Source: an uncultured Lachnospiraceae bacterium
GTDB taxonomy: Bacteria; Bacillota; Clostridia; Lachnospirales; Lachnospiraceae
Length of the DNA: 64,000 bases
Assembly: GCA_949076555.1 (NCBI GenBank)
Contig: CARUOB010000006.1
Coordinates: 9,148 to 73,147, forward strand
Reading direction: 5' to 3'
The position numbers and the translations under genes are program-made. Shown in pieces: positions 27,447-36,385 of this stretch. The number at the start of each line of letters is the position of its first letter. Positions within the stretch are counted from its first letter, which is position 1. The notes beneath the pieces are model-generated. The model ran no database searches and was not told the DNA's origin. It was given only the letters and a program-made list of their open reading frames with translations.

Positions 27447-27475
27447 ATTATACACAATCAGCCCTGCTTTTGCAA
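27447..27475 (-). promoter_or_regulatory. Promoter for the antisense RNA
   Basis: On the minus strand, TTGCAA (27470-27475) and TATAAT (27447-27452) are separated by exactly 17 bases. It is a stronger match than the plus-strand promoter, whose -10 is TATAAT at 27183-27188 with a poor -35. This fits an antitoxin made in excess. Confidence 0.65.
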
Positions 27476-27501
27476 TAAAGAAAAGTTAGCGGCATGTGGC
27501 G

Positions 27502-28557
27502 TCACTCGTGTAGTACATCCCGCAGTTCCGGCACTTCCTCCGCTATGATTTCCATGAAGTACGCCGCTCCTTCCGCGTTCAGATGGTCGGAGTCGGAAAA
27601 GTAAGTCAGATTCTCGCTGAAACGCGCGTCGTGGGAGTAATCGTAATAACTGACGTTCGTGTCAGATGCGATGCGGTTGATCGTGCCGTAAAAACGATCC
27701 AGAAAGTCTTCCGGCACCGGGGTATTATAATAAACGGAAAATGGCGTGGTGATGAGCACGGGCGTAAGCTCGTGCTTTTTGCAGTAGTCGATCAGGGAGA
27801 GAAGCTGCTCTTCCCGTTCGGGTAAAAAGAGGGTTTCCTTGTTGGTGAAATGCCGGTCGAAACGCATGGCGGCCCTGCTTGCGAACTCAGCGACGGCGGC
27901 CTCGTCCATTTCTATAGACTCTGGGGCGGCTTCGTCGGTCTCCACAGATTCCGCATCGGTTTCATCCGCCTTTGCGGATGCATTGTCCGGTTCGCTCTGT
28001 GCGGCGAACACCTTGAGAGAGGGGGAAAACGTCGGCAGTAGCTTTAAGAGATCCTCTCCGGCGGAGAGAATCGGAAGTCTGGTCGTCACGATGTCCGTAT
28101 ATAGATCATAGTTGGGGATGTTTTTTGGGGAGAGGCAGTGATAGTATTTTATGGACAACGCCTGCGCCTCGGTCGCATTTACCGTCTCGTTGTTGAAGGA
28201 AAAGTAGGAGACGGGGATAAACACGACGCACCCTTCGTCCAGATGTTTCCCGTATTCCGCTAACAGAGCCAGATCATACTGATAAGTCTGGCTTACGCTT
28301 CCGAAATTAAAGCAGGAATATCCGTCCTGTGTAAGTCCGTCATAAACAAAGTCATAGGCCCCGTGGGAGCTGCCCACATTGGCGATTTCCACCTCGTTGA
28401 TCTGATTCCCCAACATCCGCAGATTCCACATATCCATATACTTCGCGTCGTCAATTTCCCGGTACGGTATATTTAATAAAAAAAGAATCAAAACCGCCGC
28501 CGCCGGGATAGCGATACACTTTATGAGAAATACGAGGACTGTTTTTTTTCTATTCAT
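27502..28557 (-). CDS. Membrane-anchored SGNH-like protein, MBOAT partner
   Basis: A 351-residue protein with one N-terminal membrane segment (about residues 5-27), the rest extracytoplasmic. The start at 28557 has AAAGGAAG upstream. SGNH-type blocks are visible: ANVGSSHGAYDF (nucleophile Ser, about 60) and DSDHLNAEGA near the C-terminus with the catalytic Asp/His. A Glu/Asp/Ala/Ser-rich low-complexity insert occupies about 190-225. It follows the MBOAT gene on the same strand. Family knowledge: AlgJ/AlgX/DltD/PatB-type partners complete acyl transfer that an MBOAT protein starts. Probable role: O-acylation of an extracellular glycan. Confidence 0.7.
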   Translation of the reverse strand: MNRKKTVLVFLIKCIAIPAAAVLILFLLNIPYREIDDAKYMDMWNLRMLGNQINEVEIANVGSSHGAYDFVYDGLTQDGYSCFNFGSVSQTYQYDLALLAEYGKHLDEGCVVFIPVSYFSFNNETVNATEAQALSIKYYHCLSPKNIPNYDLYTDIVTTRLPILSAGEDLLKLLPTFSPSLKVFAAQSEPDNASAKADETDAESVETDEAAPESIEMDEAAVAEFASRAAMRFDRHFTNKETLFLPEREEQLLSLIDYCKKHELTPVLITTPFSVYYNTPVPEDFLDRFYGTINRIASDTNVSYYDYSHDARFSENLTYFSDSDHLNAEGAAYFMEIIAEEVPELRDVLHE

Positions 28558-28671
28558 CTTGTTCTTCCTTTTTTCAATTTTGAAATATTGCACAACCTCT
28601 ATTCACTGTGTAAGTGAAATAATGATAGGCAGGCCCGTGGGGAATGCTGGTATCAATCAATTACATCATGT

Positions 28672-30117
28672 TTAAAACTGAAAGTAAATAAACTCCGTCG
28701 CAATCCCTTTATAGGAAAACAGTGCGGTCGCCACCAAAAGCAGGACATAAACGCTCCATCGCACAGGCCCAATCTGTCGTGATACCAGCCCGATCACATC
28801 CTGTTTCAGGGAAACCAGATCGTAGAGGAAAAGCACGGCCGCCGACAGCAGCATGCCAAGCATGGATAAATACGGCATATCCAGACAGATCGCAGCGGTT
28901 TTCAGATAGTTTATGGGCCTTCCGATATCCCAGAACAGCCTTGAAATGATCCAGAAGGCGTCCTGTATGGTGTTTGCCCGAAAAAAGATCCATGTAAAGC
29001 AGAGAAGGACAAAGGTGACCGGAAGCTGCCACCAGTGTTTTTTTCTGGTGACAGGTTCGCCCCGCCTTGTCTTGGGGTAGAGAAAGGTTTCGACAATCTG
29101 CAAAACACCGTGGATGGCGCCCCAGAGAATATAGGTCAGGCTGCTGCCATGCCAGAAACCGCTCACCAGGAAAGTGATCAGCAGATTCAGGCAGTTACGC
29201 CATTTCGGCACACGGTTGCCGCCGAGCGAAATGTAGACGTAGTCCCGGAACCATGTGGACAGGGAAATATGCCAGCGGCTCCAAAATTCCTTGATGGAAA
29301 AGGAGAGGTACGGGCTTTTGAAGTTTGTTGTAAGCTCTATGCCAAAAAGTTTTGCACAGCCGATGGCGATGTCCGAATAGCCGGAAAAATCACAGTAAAT
29401 CTCGATGGCAAACATCACCGTGACGATGATGAAAACAAGCCCCACATAGCTGTGCGCATTGTCGTATACTTTGTTTACGGTGGCGGCGAACACGTCCGCG
29501 ATCACCAGCTTTTTAAAGTACCCCCATGCCATCAGCTTTAACCCGTAGGTCACACCTTTGTAGTCGAAGCGCCGCTCCCGCTTAAACTGCGGCAAGAGCG
29601 CGTCGGCCCGGCCGATGGGTCCGGCGAGAAGCTGTGGGAAAAAGGAGACGAAGAGGGCATAATAACCAAAGTGCCGTTCGGCACGGATTTTTCCTTTATA
29701 GACGTCGATCAGATACCCCATGGACTGAAAGAAGTAGAAGGAAACGCCTGCGGGCAGCAGGATTCTCAGGGTAAGGGGCTGCAGGGAGAGACGGCCTGTG
29801 TCAATCATGGCATTGATCCGGTCAACCACCGGAGCGCCCAGCTTAAAGAGCAGAAGAATACCCACAAGGGAAAGAACGCCGCCCAGAAGACAATGCTTTT
29901 TTTTCGCTTGATCGGGGGCGTTTTCCAGAAAAAGAGCCAAAAGGTAGGTAAGAACCGTGGTGAAAAAGAGCAGAAGGCCGTAGGCCGCATGGAGATTCAT
30001 GTAAAAGGCATAGCTTGCCCCCAGCAGGAAAATCCAGCGGAACCGGACAGGCACGATATGGTACAGGATAAAGGCCGCTGTTAAAAAGACGGCAAAGGTT
30101 ATGGAATGAAAGAGCAT
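28672..30117 (-). CDS. MBOAT family O-acyltransferase (AlgI-like)
   Basis: A 481-residue polytopic protein with about 11 membrane segments. Characteristic motifs are PQLLAGPIGRADALLPQF, FWSRWHISLSTWFRDYVY, and SGFWHGSSLTYILWG, which holds the conserved catalytic His. GGAGG precedes the ATG. It lies 15 bases after the GtrII-like gene and before the SGNH-like gene, so the three form a minus-strand operon. Family knowledge: AlgI-like proteins carry acyl groups across the membrane for O-acetylation of polysaccharides. The acyl donor here is not known. Confidence 0.92.
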   Translation of the reverse strand: MLFHSITFAVFLTAAFILYHIVPVRFRWIFLLGASYAFYMNLHAAYGLLLFFTTVLTYLLALFLENAPDQAKKKHCLLGGVLSLVGILLLFKLGAPVVDRINAMIDTGRLSLQPLTLRILLPAGVSFYFFQSMGYLIDVYKGKIRAERHFGYYALFVSFFPQLLAGPIGRADALLPQFKRERRFDYKGVTYGLKLMAWGYFKKLVIADVFAATVNKVYDNAHSYVGLVFIIVTVMFAIEIYCDFSGYSDIAIGCAKLFGIELTTNFKSPYLSFSIKEFWSRWHISLSTWFRDYVYISLGGNRVPKWRNCLNLLITFLVSGFWHGSSLTYILWGAIHGVLQIVETFLYPKTRRGEPVTRKKHWWQLPVTFVLLCFTWIFFRANTIQDAFWIISRLFWDIGRPINYLKTAAICLDMPYLSMLGMLLSAAVLFLYDLVSLKQDVIGLVSRQIGPVRWSVYVLLLVATALFSYKGIATEFIYFQF

Positions 30118-30132
30118 AGCAGCCTCCGTATT

Positions 30133-31653
30133 TTACTTAAAAAGAATGATGATTTTGTCACCGCTTTCGTAACATGCGTAGATACTGTTTTCCAAAGAAG
30201 GCGGCGTACTGTCTGTCAGGATTTGGTCCTGTTCGGTAAAGTCGTCAAATTCAAACACCTCTCTGGAATACTGTAACAGGATTGCACCGCCTAAGTAGGA
30301 GGAATTTGTGAGATAGGACGGCACGATTCTCCGGAAGAGAGGATATTTTTTCGTGAGACGGGCCGTCTCCGGAGAGCGGGGCGCTCTTCCCGAAACCGTG
30401 ATAGCGCGGTAAATATTGTCCGCGTTCAGGGTTTCCAGGTCATGGACTATGCTGTGGGTGAGATAGGTTTCATATTGCTGCTGGCTGGCCATGGCATTGC
30501 CGTAAGTGTAAGAAAAAGTAAATCCGAAGAGCAGGCAGGGCAGAAAAAGGATCGCGGTGAGGCGATTAAGTCTGCGGCAGAGGGCCGCGATCATGACAGC
30601 CGCCCACAGTCCCGTACTGGCGAGACAGACCAGAGAATGCGCGCTTATGCTGAATATCGAAGGGGTCAGAACCAGAAGGGGCAGCATGGAAGCAAAGGTC
30701 ACAATGGCAGGCAGAAAAAGCACATACAGGAGAGAGAAAATTCTCAGCGGCAAAGGCTTTTTTTGATGCATCACATCCCATGCAGTACACCCCAGCCCAG
30801 AAACGACCAGAATGCCGAAGAGTAAGAGGGGAAGAGTGGGAACCCCCTGCAAAAACTCGTCGATGAGATCTGTAAAAACCCGGAAATTCTGTGTGATTGC
30901 ATAGAAAAGCCCGCCGTCGGTCTTCCAGCCAAACTGATAGGCGTCAGGCTGCCAGCCGCCGTTCGCCGGGCGGATATAATGATTTAAAACCACGTATTTA
31001 TAGACAATCACACTAAACGCACAGGCGGACGCCTGCACGAACAGTCTGGGGATATCGACGCGGGCGGAAAAAAGCATAAAAAACAATTCCAGAAACCAAA
31101 GCCCGATATAAACGCCGCAGCAGGGCTGGTAGGTGGTAAAAGTAACCATGCACAGGAAGAAGGAAAAGAGAAAAATTTTATAAAGCGCCTTTTTTTCCGG
31201 CACGACATAGGGCAGAATCGCGGCGCACAGGGCGAGCGTCATGGTAACACAATCAAACTGGTAGGAGAGATTGGACAAAAAATAAGGGTTTGCAATCACT
31301 AAAAAACCAGCCGCCAAGGCGGGGATGATCTGTCCGGCGCCGCTCAGACAGCGCTTTGCGTACAGCGTCAGGGTATAGGCTAAGAGAAGCACGGACAAAA
31401 GAAGCGGCAGCGGGGCAACGTTTCCGAGAGGGTAACCGCCGCTCAACTGAGTGACCAGCTTTTCCGTCAGGGGGCGGGCGTCATTGTTCCATCCCGTAAT
31501 GCCGTAGAGACTTCTTGGAATATCGTCATAGCAGGGACGGTTTGCGAGAATGATAGGCAGAACATAGATGGTGTACAGGGCAGTCAGACCTAAAAAAAGG
31601 GTTTTGTCCTTCTGTTCTATCGTAAGCCAGACGGGAAATTTTTTGTTTTTCAT
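30133..31653 (-). CDS. GtrII-like membrane glucosyltransferase
   Basis: A 506-residue protein with about 10-12 membrane segments. The ATG at 31653 has GGAGG 11 bases upstream; a GTG at 31701 would add 16 residues. The first external loop contains ANRPCYDDIPRSLYGITGW, matching the D-D region of the GtrII family, and NDARPLTEKL follows. Family knowledge: GtrII-type enzymes take glucose from polyprenyl-phosphate glucose and add it to a surface glycan, working with GtrA and GtrB. A GtrB-like gene (21889) and a GtrA-like gene (44204) are both in this window. First gene of the minus-strand operon with MBOAT and SGNH. Confidence 0.8.
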   Translation of the reverse strand: MKNKKFPVWLTIEQKDKTLFLGLTALYTIYVLPIILANRPCYDDIPRSLYGITGWNNDARPLTEKLVTQLSGGYPLGNVAPLPLLLSVLLLAYTLTLYAKRCLSGAGQIIPALAAGFLVIANPYFLSNLSYQFDCVTMTLALCAAILPYVVPEKKALYKIFLFSFFLCMVTFTTYQPCCGVYIGLWFLELFFMLFSARVDIPRLFVQASACAFSVIVYKYVVLNHYIRPANGGWQPDAYQFGWKTDGGLFYAITQNFRVFTDLIDEFLQGVPTLPLLLFGILVVSGLGCTAWDVMHQKKPLPLRIFSLLYVLFLPAIVTFASMLPLLVLTPSIFSISAHSLVCLASTGLWAAVMIAALCRRLNRLTAILFLPCLLFGFTFSYTYGNAMASQQQYETYLTHSIVHDLETLNADNIYRAITVSGRAPRSPETARLTKKYPLFRRIVPSYLTNSSYLGGAILLQYSREVFEFDDFTEQDQILTDSTPPSLENSIYACYESGDKIIILFK

Positions 31654-31707
31654 CGGCGTGGTATCCTCCGGTTGTGTCGCTGATCTATAAGTACTTTTCA
31701 CTTTATT

Positions 31708-31736
31708 ATTTTACTGTATTGTGGAAATATTTACAA
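31708..31736 (-). promoter_or_regulatory. Promoter of the GtrII-MBOAT-SGNH operon
   Basis: Minus-strand TTGTAA (31731-31736) and TAAAAT (31708-31713) with a 17-base spacer, about 55 bases before the GtrII-like start. Confidence 0.5.
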
Positions 31737-31741
31737 CCATG

Positions 31742-31750
31742 TGCTATAGT
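31742..31750 (+). promoter_or_regulatory. Extended -10 promoter for the divergent MBOAT gene
   Basis: TGCTATAGT is an extended -10 element 23 bases before the MBOAT start; no good -35 is visible. The same nine bases occur at 58549-58557 before the SGNH partner of the third MBOAT, so the two acylation modules may share control. It nearly overlaps the minus-strand promoter, so the divergent units could interfere with one another. Confidence 0.45.
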
Positions 31751-31772
31751 GAAAGCGGAGGCGGAAGAAAAC

Positions 31773-33308
31773 ATGGGTATCACTTCCTTTTATTTTTTGT
31801 GTTTTTTTGCCATTTTATTAATTGTATATTACAGCATTCCACGTAAATTTCAGTGGGGGTTTCTTTTGCTTGGCAGCGTGGCGTACTGTCTGCTTGCGGG
31901 ACAGGGCGTATTGGTTTTTTATCCGCTCGTGTCTGTGGGCGCCTGTTATATGGGGACAAGACTGCTGGATATGGCGCCTGCGGAGGCGGAAAAGCGGCGA
32001 AAATGCATTCTTGCAGTGACTATATTGGTCAATATTGGCATCCTTTTTGCTCTCAAGTATGTGAACTTTTTTATTAATACGCTGGATGGCGTCGTGCAGC
32101 TTTTCGGCGGGCCGGACAGGCTTATTTCCGGCGTGGACTTTCTGGTGCCTCTGGGAGTGAGCTTTTATACCTTCTCCCTTTTGGGGTATGTGATCGACGT
32201 CTATTACGGACTGGCCAAACCCCAGAAAAATTTTGGCAGACTTGCGCTCTACGGGCTGTATTTTCCGAATCTGATTTCCGGGCCGATCTTAAAATACAGG
32301 GAGCACGCGGCGCAGTTTTTTGCCCCGCACGACTTTGACTATAAGCAGGTGACACAGGGATTGCAGCGCATGGTCTGGGGCTTTTTTAAGAAGCTGGTGA
32401 TCGCCGAGCGGCTGGGCGTTTTGGTGAACACGGTTTACGGGGACTATGAGGGATATCCGGGCGCGTATATCTGGGTGGCTACCGTCTGTTACGCGTTTCA
32501 GCTATACACCGATTTCTCCGGCTGTATGGATATCGTGCTTGGACTGTCGCAGAGTTTGGGAATCGCACTGCCTGAAAACTTTCAGACGCCCTTTTTCGCG
32601 AAGAGCGTGGCGGAGTACTGGCGCAGATGGCATATTACGCTCGGCGTGTGGATGAAGGATTATGTCTTTTACCCGCTTCTGCGGTCGAAATTTTTTACGA
32701 ATCTGAACCAGTCTCTCAGAAAGAAATTTGGTAAAAAGAGGGGGAAGCAGTACGCCACGTTTGCGGCCATGTTCGTTCTGTGGCTTACGGTGGGCATCTG
32801 GCATGGCGGCGACTGGAAGTTTGTGATCGGTTCCGGGCTGCTGCACTGGTTTTATATTGTGATGGAGGAGCTGCTGGCGCCTCCCTTCGCCCGTCTGAAT
32901 GAGCGGCTTCATGTAAACGGCGAGGGACGGTTTTTGAGCGGCGTCCGTATCCTGCGCACGTTCTTTCTGGTATGCGTGGGCGATTTGTTTTTCCGCGCGG
33001 CCTCGGTGGGCGATGCGTTTTCTATGCTTGGGTGGGCGGTGCGCGTGTGGAATCCGCAGGTTTTGCTGGACGGTTCTCTGTTACAGCTTGGCCTTGACGG
33101 GATTGAGACGGCAGTGGCCGTTTTCTCCCTGCTTCTTCTGTGGGTGGTGTCCCTGAAGCAGAGAAAGGAACCGGTGCGGGAATACATTGCAAAAAAGCCG
33201 CTTGTTGTCCGATGGATTATGTGGTATGCGCTCCTGTTTGCGGTCATCCTGCTTGGGTACTACGGGCCGGGATACAGCGCGTCGGAGTTTATTTACCAAG
33301 GGTTTTAA
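31773..33308 (+). CDS. MBOAT family O-acyltransferase, second copy
   Basis: A 511-residue polytopic protein. The ATG at 31773 has GGAGG upstream; a longer in-frame start lies before the promoter. Family motifs: PNLISGPILKYREHAAQF, AEYWRRWHITLGVWMKDYVFYPL, and WLTVGIWHGGDWKF with the conserved His. It differs from the minus-strand MBOAT by a basic cytoplasmic loop (SLRKKFGKKRGKQYAT) and is not a recent duplicate. No SGNH gene follows directly; the nearest is at 38452. The substrate is unknown. Confidence 0.9.
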   Translation: MGITSFYFLCFFAILLIVYYSIPRKFQWGFLLLGSVAYCLLAGQGVLVFYPLVSVGACYMGTRLLDMAPAEAEKRRKCILAVTILVNIGILFALKYVNFFINTLDGVVQLFGGPDRLISGVDFLVPLGVSFYTFSLLGYVIDVYYGLAKPQKNFGRLALYGLYFPNLISGPILKYREHAAQFFAPHDFDYKQVTQGLQRMVWGFFKKLVIAERLGVLVNTVYGDYEGYPGAYIWVATVCYAFQLYTDFSGCMDIVLGLSQSLGIALPENFQTPFFAKSVAEYWRRWHITLGVWMKDYVFYPLLRSKFFTNLNQSLRKKFGKKRGKQYATFAAMFVLWLTVGIWHGGDWKFVIGSGLLHWFYIVMEELLAPPFARLNERLHVNGEGRFLSGVRILRTFFLVCVGDLFFRAASVGDAFSMLGWAVRVWNPQVLLDGSLLQLGLDGIETAVAVFSLLLLWVVSLKQRKEPVREYIAKKPLVVRWIMWYALLFAVILLGYYGPGYSASEFIYQGF

Positions 33309-33435
33309 AAGTATAATGAAAAAGCCATGATAGAGAGCTGCGGGGATTAGCCGGACAAGTTTTAAAAATACAATAGTAAAGACCGGAAAACTGTGGTAAA
33401 CTGGGATATAAGATTATGAGTACGGGAGACGGAGA

Positions 33436-34368
33436 ATGGATAAGATAGCAGTATTGATACCCTGTTATAATGAGGAAAAGACCATTGCGAAGGTAGTGGC
33501 GGATGCAAGAGAAGCGCTGCCCGAGGCGGTGGTTTACGTGTATGACAATAATTCTACGGACCGCACGGTGGAGCTTGCAAAGGAAGCTGGGGCGGTGATC
33601 CGGCATGAGCATATGCAGGGAAAAGGAAATGTGATGCGCAGAATGTTCCGCGAGATAGAGGCGGAGTGCTATATCATGGTGGACGGCGACGACACTTACC
33701 CCATGGAGTACGCAAGGGAAATGGCGGATAAGGTGCTGCTTCACAGCGCGGATATGGTTGTGGGAGACAGACTTTCTTCCACCTACTTTACGGAAAATAA
33801 GAGACCCTTTCACAATTTCGGAAATTCCATTGTGCGCGGCAGCATCAACCGGCTCTTCAACTGTGATATCAAGGATATTATGACGGGATACCGGGCGTTC
33901 AGCTACGGCTTTGTGAAGACCTTCCCCGTGCTTTCCACGGGCTTTGAGATTGAGACGGAGATGACCATCCACGCGGTCTACAACAATATGCAGATTGAGA
34001 ATGTGATCGTAGACTACCGTGACAGACCGGAGGGCAGCGAATCGAAGCTGAATACCTTTTCGGACGGCTTTAAGGTGCTCCACACGATTTTGAAGCTCTA
34101 CAGAGATTACAAGCCGTTCGGATTTTTCGGGCTGTGCTCGCTGATTTTGACGCTGCTTGCGGTGGTGTTTTTTATCCCCATTTTGATTACTTATATTGAG
34201 ACGGGGATGGTGGACCGGTTCCCCACGCTGTTTGTCTGTGGGTTTATGGAACTGGCGGCCTTACAGTCTCTTTTTGCGGGTCTGATGTTGTCAAATATGG
34301 CGTTAAAGAACAGGCGTGATTTTGAGTATCGGCTGACCCTTGTGACAAGGCGGCTGAGGGAAGAGTAA
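33436..34368 (+). CDS. GT2 family glycosyltransferase with C-terminal membrane segments
   Basis: A 310-residue GT2 enzyme: IAVLIPCYNEEKTIAKVV, YVYDNNSTDRTVELA, and IMVDGDDTYPMEYA with the metal site, then SSTYFTENKRPFHNFGN and IMTGYRAFSYGF. Two membrane segments lie at about 225-250 and 265-290. This DPM1/GtrB-like layout suggests a polyprenyl-phosphate sugar synthase working at the inner face of the membrane. It is a second such enzyme besides that at 21889, so two lipid-linked sugar donors are likely made. A hairpin follows the gene. Confidence 0.88.
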   Translation: MDKIAVLIPCYNEEKTIAKVVADAREALPEAVVYVYDNNSTDRTVELAKEAGAVIRHEHMQGKGNVMRRMFREIEAECYIMVDGDDTYPMEYAREMADKVLLHSADMVVGDRLSSTYFTENKRPFHNFGNSIVRGSINRLFNCDIKDIMTGYRAFSYGFVKTFPVLSTGFEIETEMTIHAVYNNMQIENVIVDYRDRPEGSESKLNTFSDGFKVLHTILKLYRDYKPFGFFGLCSLILTLLAVVFFIPILITYIETGMVDRFPTLFVCGFMELAALQSLFAGLMLSNMALKNRRDFEYRLTLVTRRLREE

Positions 34369-34389
34369 ATTGGTGTGCATAGACAGTCG

Positions 34390-34416
34390 GGGCATGTTCA
34401 TTGAATGGACATGCCC
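34390..34416 (+). terminator. Near-perfect hairpin between GT2 and the next membrane protein
   Basis: GGGCATGTTCATT and AATGGACATGCCC form a 13-bp stem with one wobble and almost no loop. Only TTGGTT follows, so it may attenuate rather than stop transcription. Confidence 0.5.
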
Positions 34417-34466
34417 TTGGTTATGCGCAGGCAGGAACCGTTTTTGGACGGATAGGGAGAAAGGCT

Positions 34467-36290
34467 ATGGAAAATATAAGAAAACAAGGCCGGACGCGTG
34501 AGGCGGTATTGACAGGTGCCGCCGCGGTTTTGGCGGTTGTCTGTGCAGGGCGCATATTCCTTCTTCTTCGGGGAGCGGGAAGTGTATATACGATGGGGAT
34601 CTTTCCGATGGCGCTGCTCTTTGGGCTGTACTGTCTGTGGAAGGGAGCTTTGTTTTTGGAGGAGGTTCTTTTTTCCGCCGCGGTGCGGGGGATTCTGGCC
34701 GCCGGGTTTGCCGGGCTGCAGGTGCTTGGACTTTTTTACAGTCATCCCGGCATATGCAGTGTGCCGGAGGCGGTTTTGTGGGTGATTGGTTTTACACCCC
34801 TCACTTTTGCCGGGCAGAATATGCTCTTCTTTCTGGCAGGGCAGGCGAACCGCGACGGCATGGAAAAAAAGACGGCCGGAGGGACGCGCGCTGTAGGCAA
34901 AGGCTCTTTCTTCGGAGCTTTCGCGCTGATCTTTGGGGGATTCTGTATTCCCTTTGCCACCTACTATCCGGCGATTATGGCCTATGACGTGATTCCCCAG
35001 CTCGACCAGATCCGGGTAAGCGGTCTGACCACGCACCATCCGCTGATTCATACGCTCATGCTGAAGGGGTGCCTCAGAGTGGGAGAGCTTCTGGCTTTTC
35101 TGCCGAATGCGGACCGGGCGGGACTGGCACTCTATTCTGTTTTGCAGATGGCTGTGGTGGCGGCCTGCTTCGCCTGTGTTTATTGTTTCCTTTGCAGGCG
35201 TGGTGTGTCCCGGTGGCTTGGCTATGCCTTTGTCCTGTGTGCGGCGGTCTTTCCCACCCACGGCATGCTGGCGGTTTCCATTACGAAGGATACCATATAC
35301 GCGGCGCTTACCATGGTGTTTACGGCGTTTGCCTGGGAGCTTGCGGTGACGGAGGAGAGTCCGGAAAAGGGATGGTTTGTCCGGTATGGGATATTGACTG
35401 TTCTGTTGCTTTTGTTCCGGAACAACAGTGTTTACGCATGGATTTTGTATGTGCTTGTGGCCTCTTTCTTTACCCTGCGGAGGAAAGTCTTTTTCCGGAA
35501 AGCGTGCGCGTTCCACGGGGCGGCTTTTCTGCTATATCTGGCGCTCAATACGCTGATGGTGCAGGCGGTTTCGGCTACCAGCGACACGTACGCCAGAGAA
35601 ATGCTGAGCGTTCCCGCCCAGCAGATTGCCAGAGTGGTGCAGTATCATGAGGAGGAGCTGACACAGGAGGATTTGGACGCGCTTGCCGCGGTATGGGGAG
35701 AAAACCTGCCGGAATATGTGCCTGCCATTGCGGACAGGAGCAAGAAGGATATCGCGGGCGATGGCGAAACACTCCGGATTTTTGCCGGGGAGTGGGTTTC
35801 CCTCGGGCTTCGTTATCCCGGAGAGTATTTGCGGGCATTTCTTTTGAAGAATAAGGGAATGTGGGATCTGACGGATCTGACCTATCTGAACGATGTGTAT
35901 TCCTACGCGAAAGGGTATCTGCAGATCACTTATCCGAGCGACCAGCAGCCCTATATGGAGGCGCTTGCGCCGGGGTATGTGCGGCATCAGAAGTTGCAGC
36001 CTTTGCAGTCTCTCTATCGGTATTTCGCGGCGGGGGATGAGCTGTGGCGGTATTGTCCGCCTGCAGCGCTTGTGATGCAGCCGGCCTTTACCTGTTATCT
36101 GCTTCTGTTTTACTGTCTCTGCTGTATCGGCCTGAAAAAGCGGACGCTTCTGCTTCCGGCGGTGTATCTGCTGGCCCTTGCGGGGACGCTGCTCCTTGGG
36201 CCATGTGTGCTGACACGCTACATGTATCCGCTGATGCTGTCGGTTACGGTGCTGGCGCTTCTGCTGTTCGGGCGCGGCACGGAGAATTGA
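34467..36290 (+). CDS. DUF6020-type polytopic membrane protein
   Basis: A 607-residue protein with about 13-14 membrane segments; the start follows GGGAGAAAGG. The conserved block IMAYDVIPQLDQIRVSG then TTHHPLIHTL lies in an external loop (about 170-205). SITKDTIYAALTM follows later, and a long loop near 390-500 precedes the last membrane segments. Family knowledge: DUF6020 proteins occur in Lachnospiraceae glycan clusters and look like GT-C type transferases; their function is unproven. It probably transfers a lipid-linked sugar or glycan. Confidence 0.65.
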   Translation: MENIRKQGRTREAVLTGAAAVLAVVCAGRIFLLLRGAGSVYTMGIFPMALLFGLYCLWKGALFLEEVLFSAAVRGILAAGFAGLQVLGLFYSHPGICSVPEAVLWVIGFTPLTFAGQNMLFFLAGQANRDGMEKKTAGGTRAVGKGSFFGAFALIFGGFCIPFATYYPAIMAYDVIPQLDQIRVSGLTTHHPLIHTLMLKGCLRVGELLAFLPNADRAGLALYSVLQMAVVAACFACVYCFLCRRGVSRWLGYAFVLCAAVFPTHGMLAVSITKDTIYAALTMVFTAFAWELAVTEESPEKGWFVRYGILTVLLLLFRNNSVYAWILYVLVASFFTLRRKVFFRKACAFHGAAFLLYLALNTLMVQAVSATSDTYAREMLSVPAQQIARVVQYHEEELTQEDLDALAAVWGENLPEYVPAIADRSKKDIAGDGETLRIFAGEWVSLGLRYPGEYLRAFLLKNKGMWDLTDLTYLNDVYSYAKGYLQITYPSDQQPYMEALAPGYVRHQKLQPLQSLYRYFAAGDELWRYCPPAALVMQPAFTCYLLLFYCLCCIGLKKRTLLLPAVYLLALAGTLLLGPCVLTRYMYPLMLSVTVLALLLFGRGTEN

Positions 36291-36385
36291 CACGCACGTC
36301 TTGATTTAAGCAAAAAGAGGGGAAGCCGCTGCGCCGGGACGCCCAATCGAAAAAACGGCGCAGTTAAAAATATCGCCTGCGGTTT

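Larger units (their letters stand above)
27183..27452. repeat. Imperfect inverted repeat enclosing the small-peptide locus
   Basis: The left arm (27183 to about 27235) and the reverse complement of the right arm (about 27400-27452) share the first 13 bases, TATAATATGCTTA, then GGGAGC and a CTCACC segment with small gaps. Each arm therefore carries a -10 box pointing inward, so the plus and minus transcripts would begin with nearly the same sequence. Confidence 0.7.
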
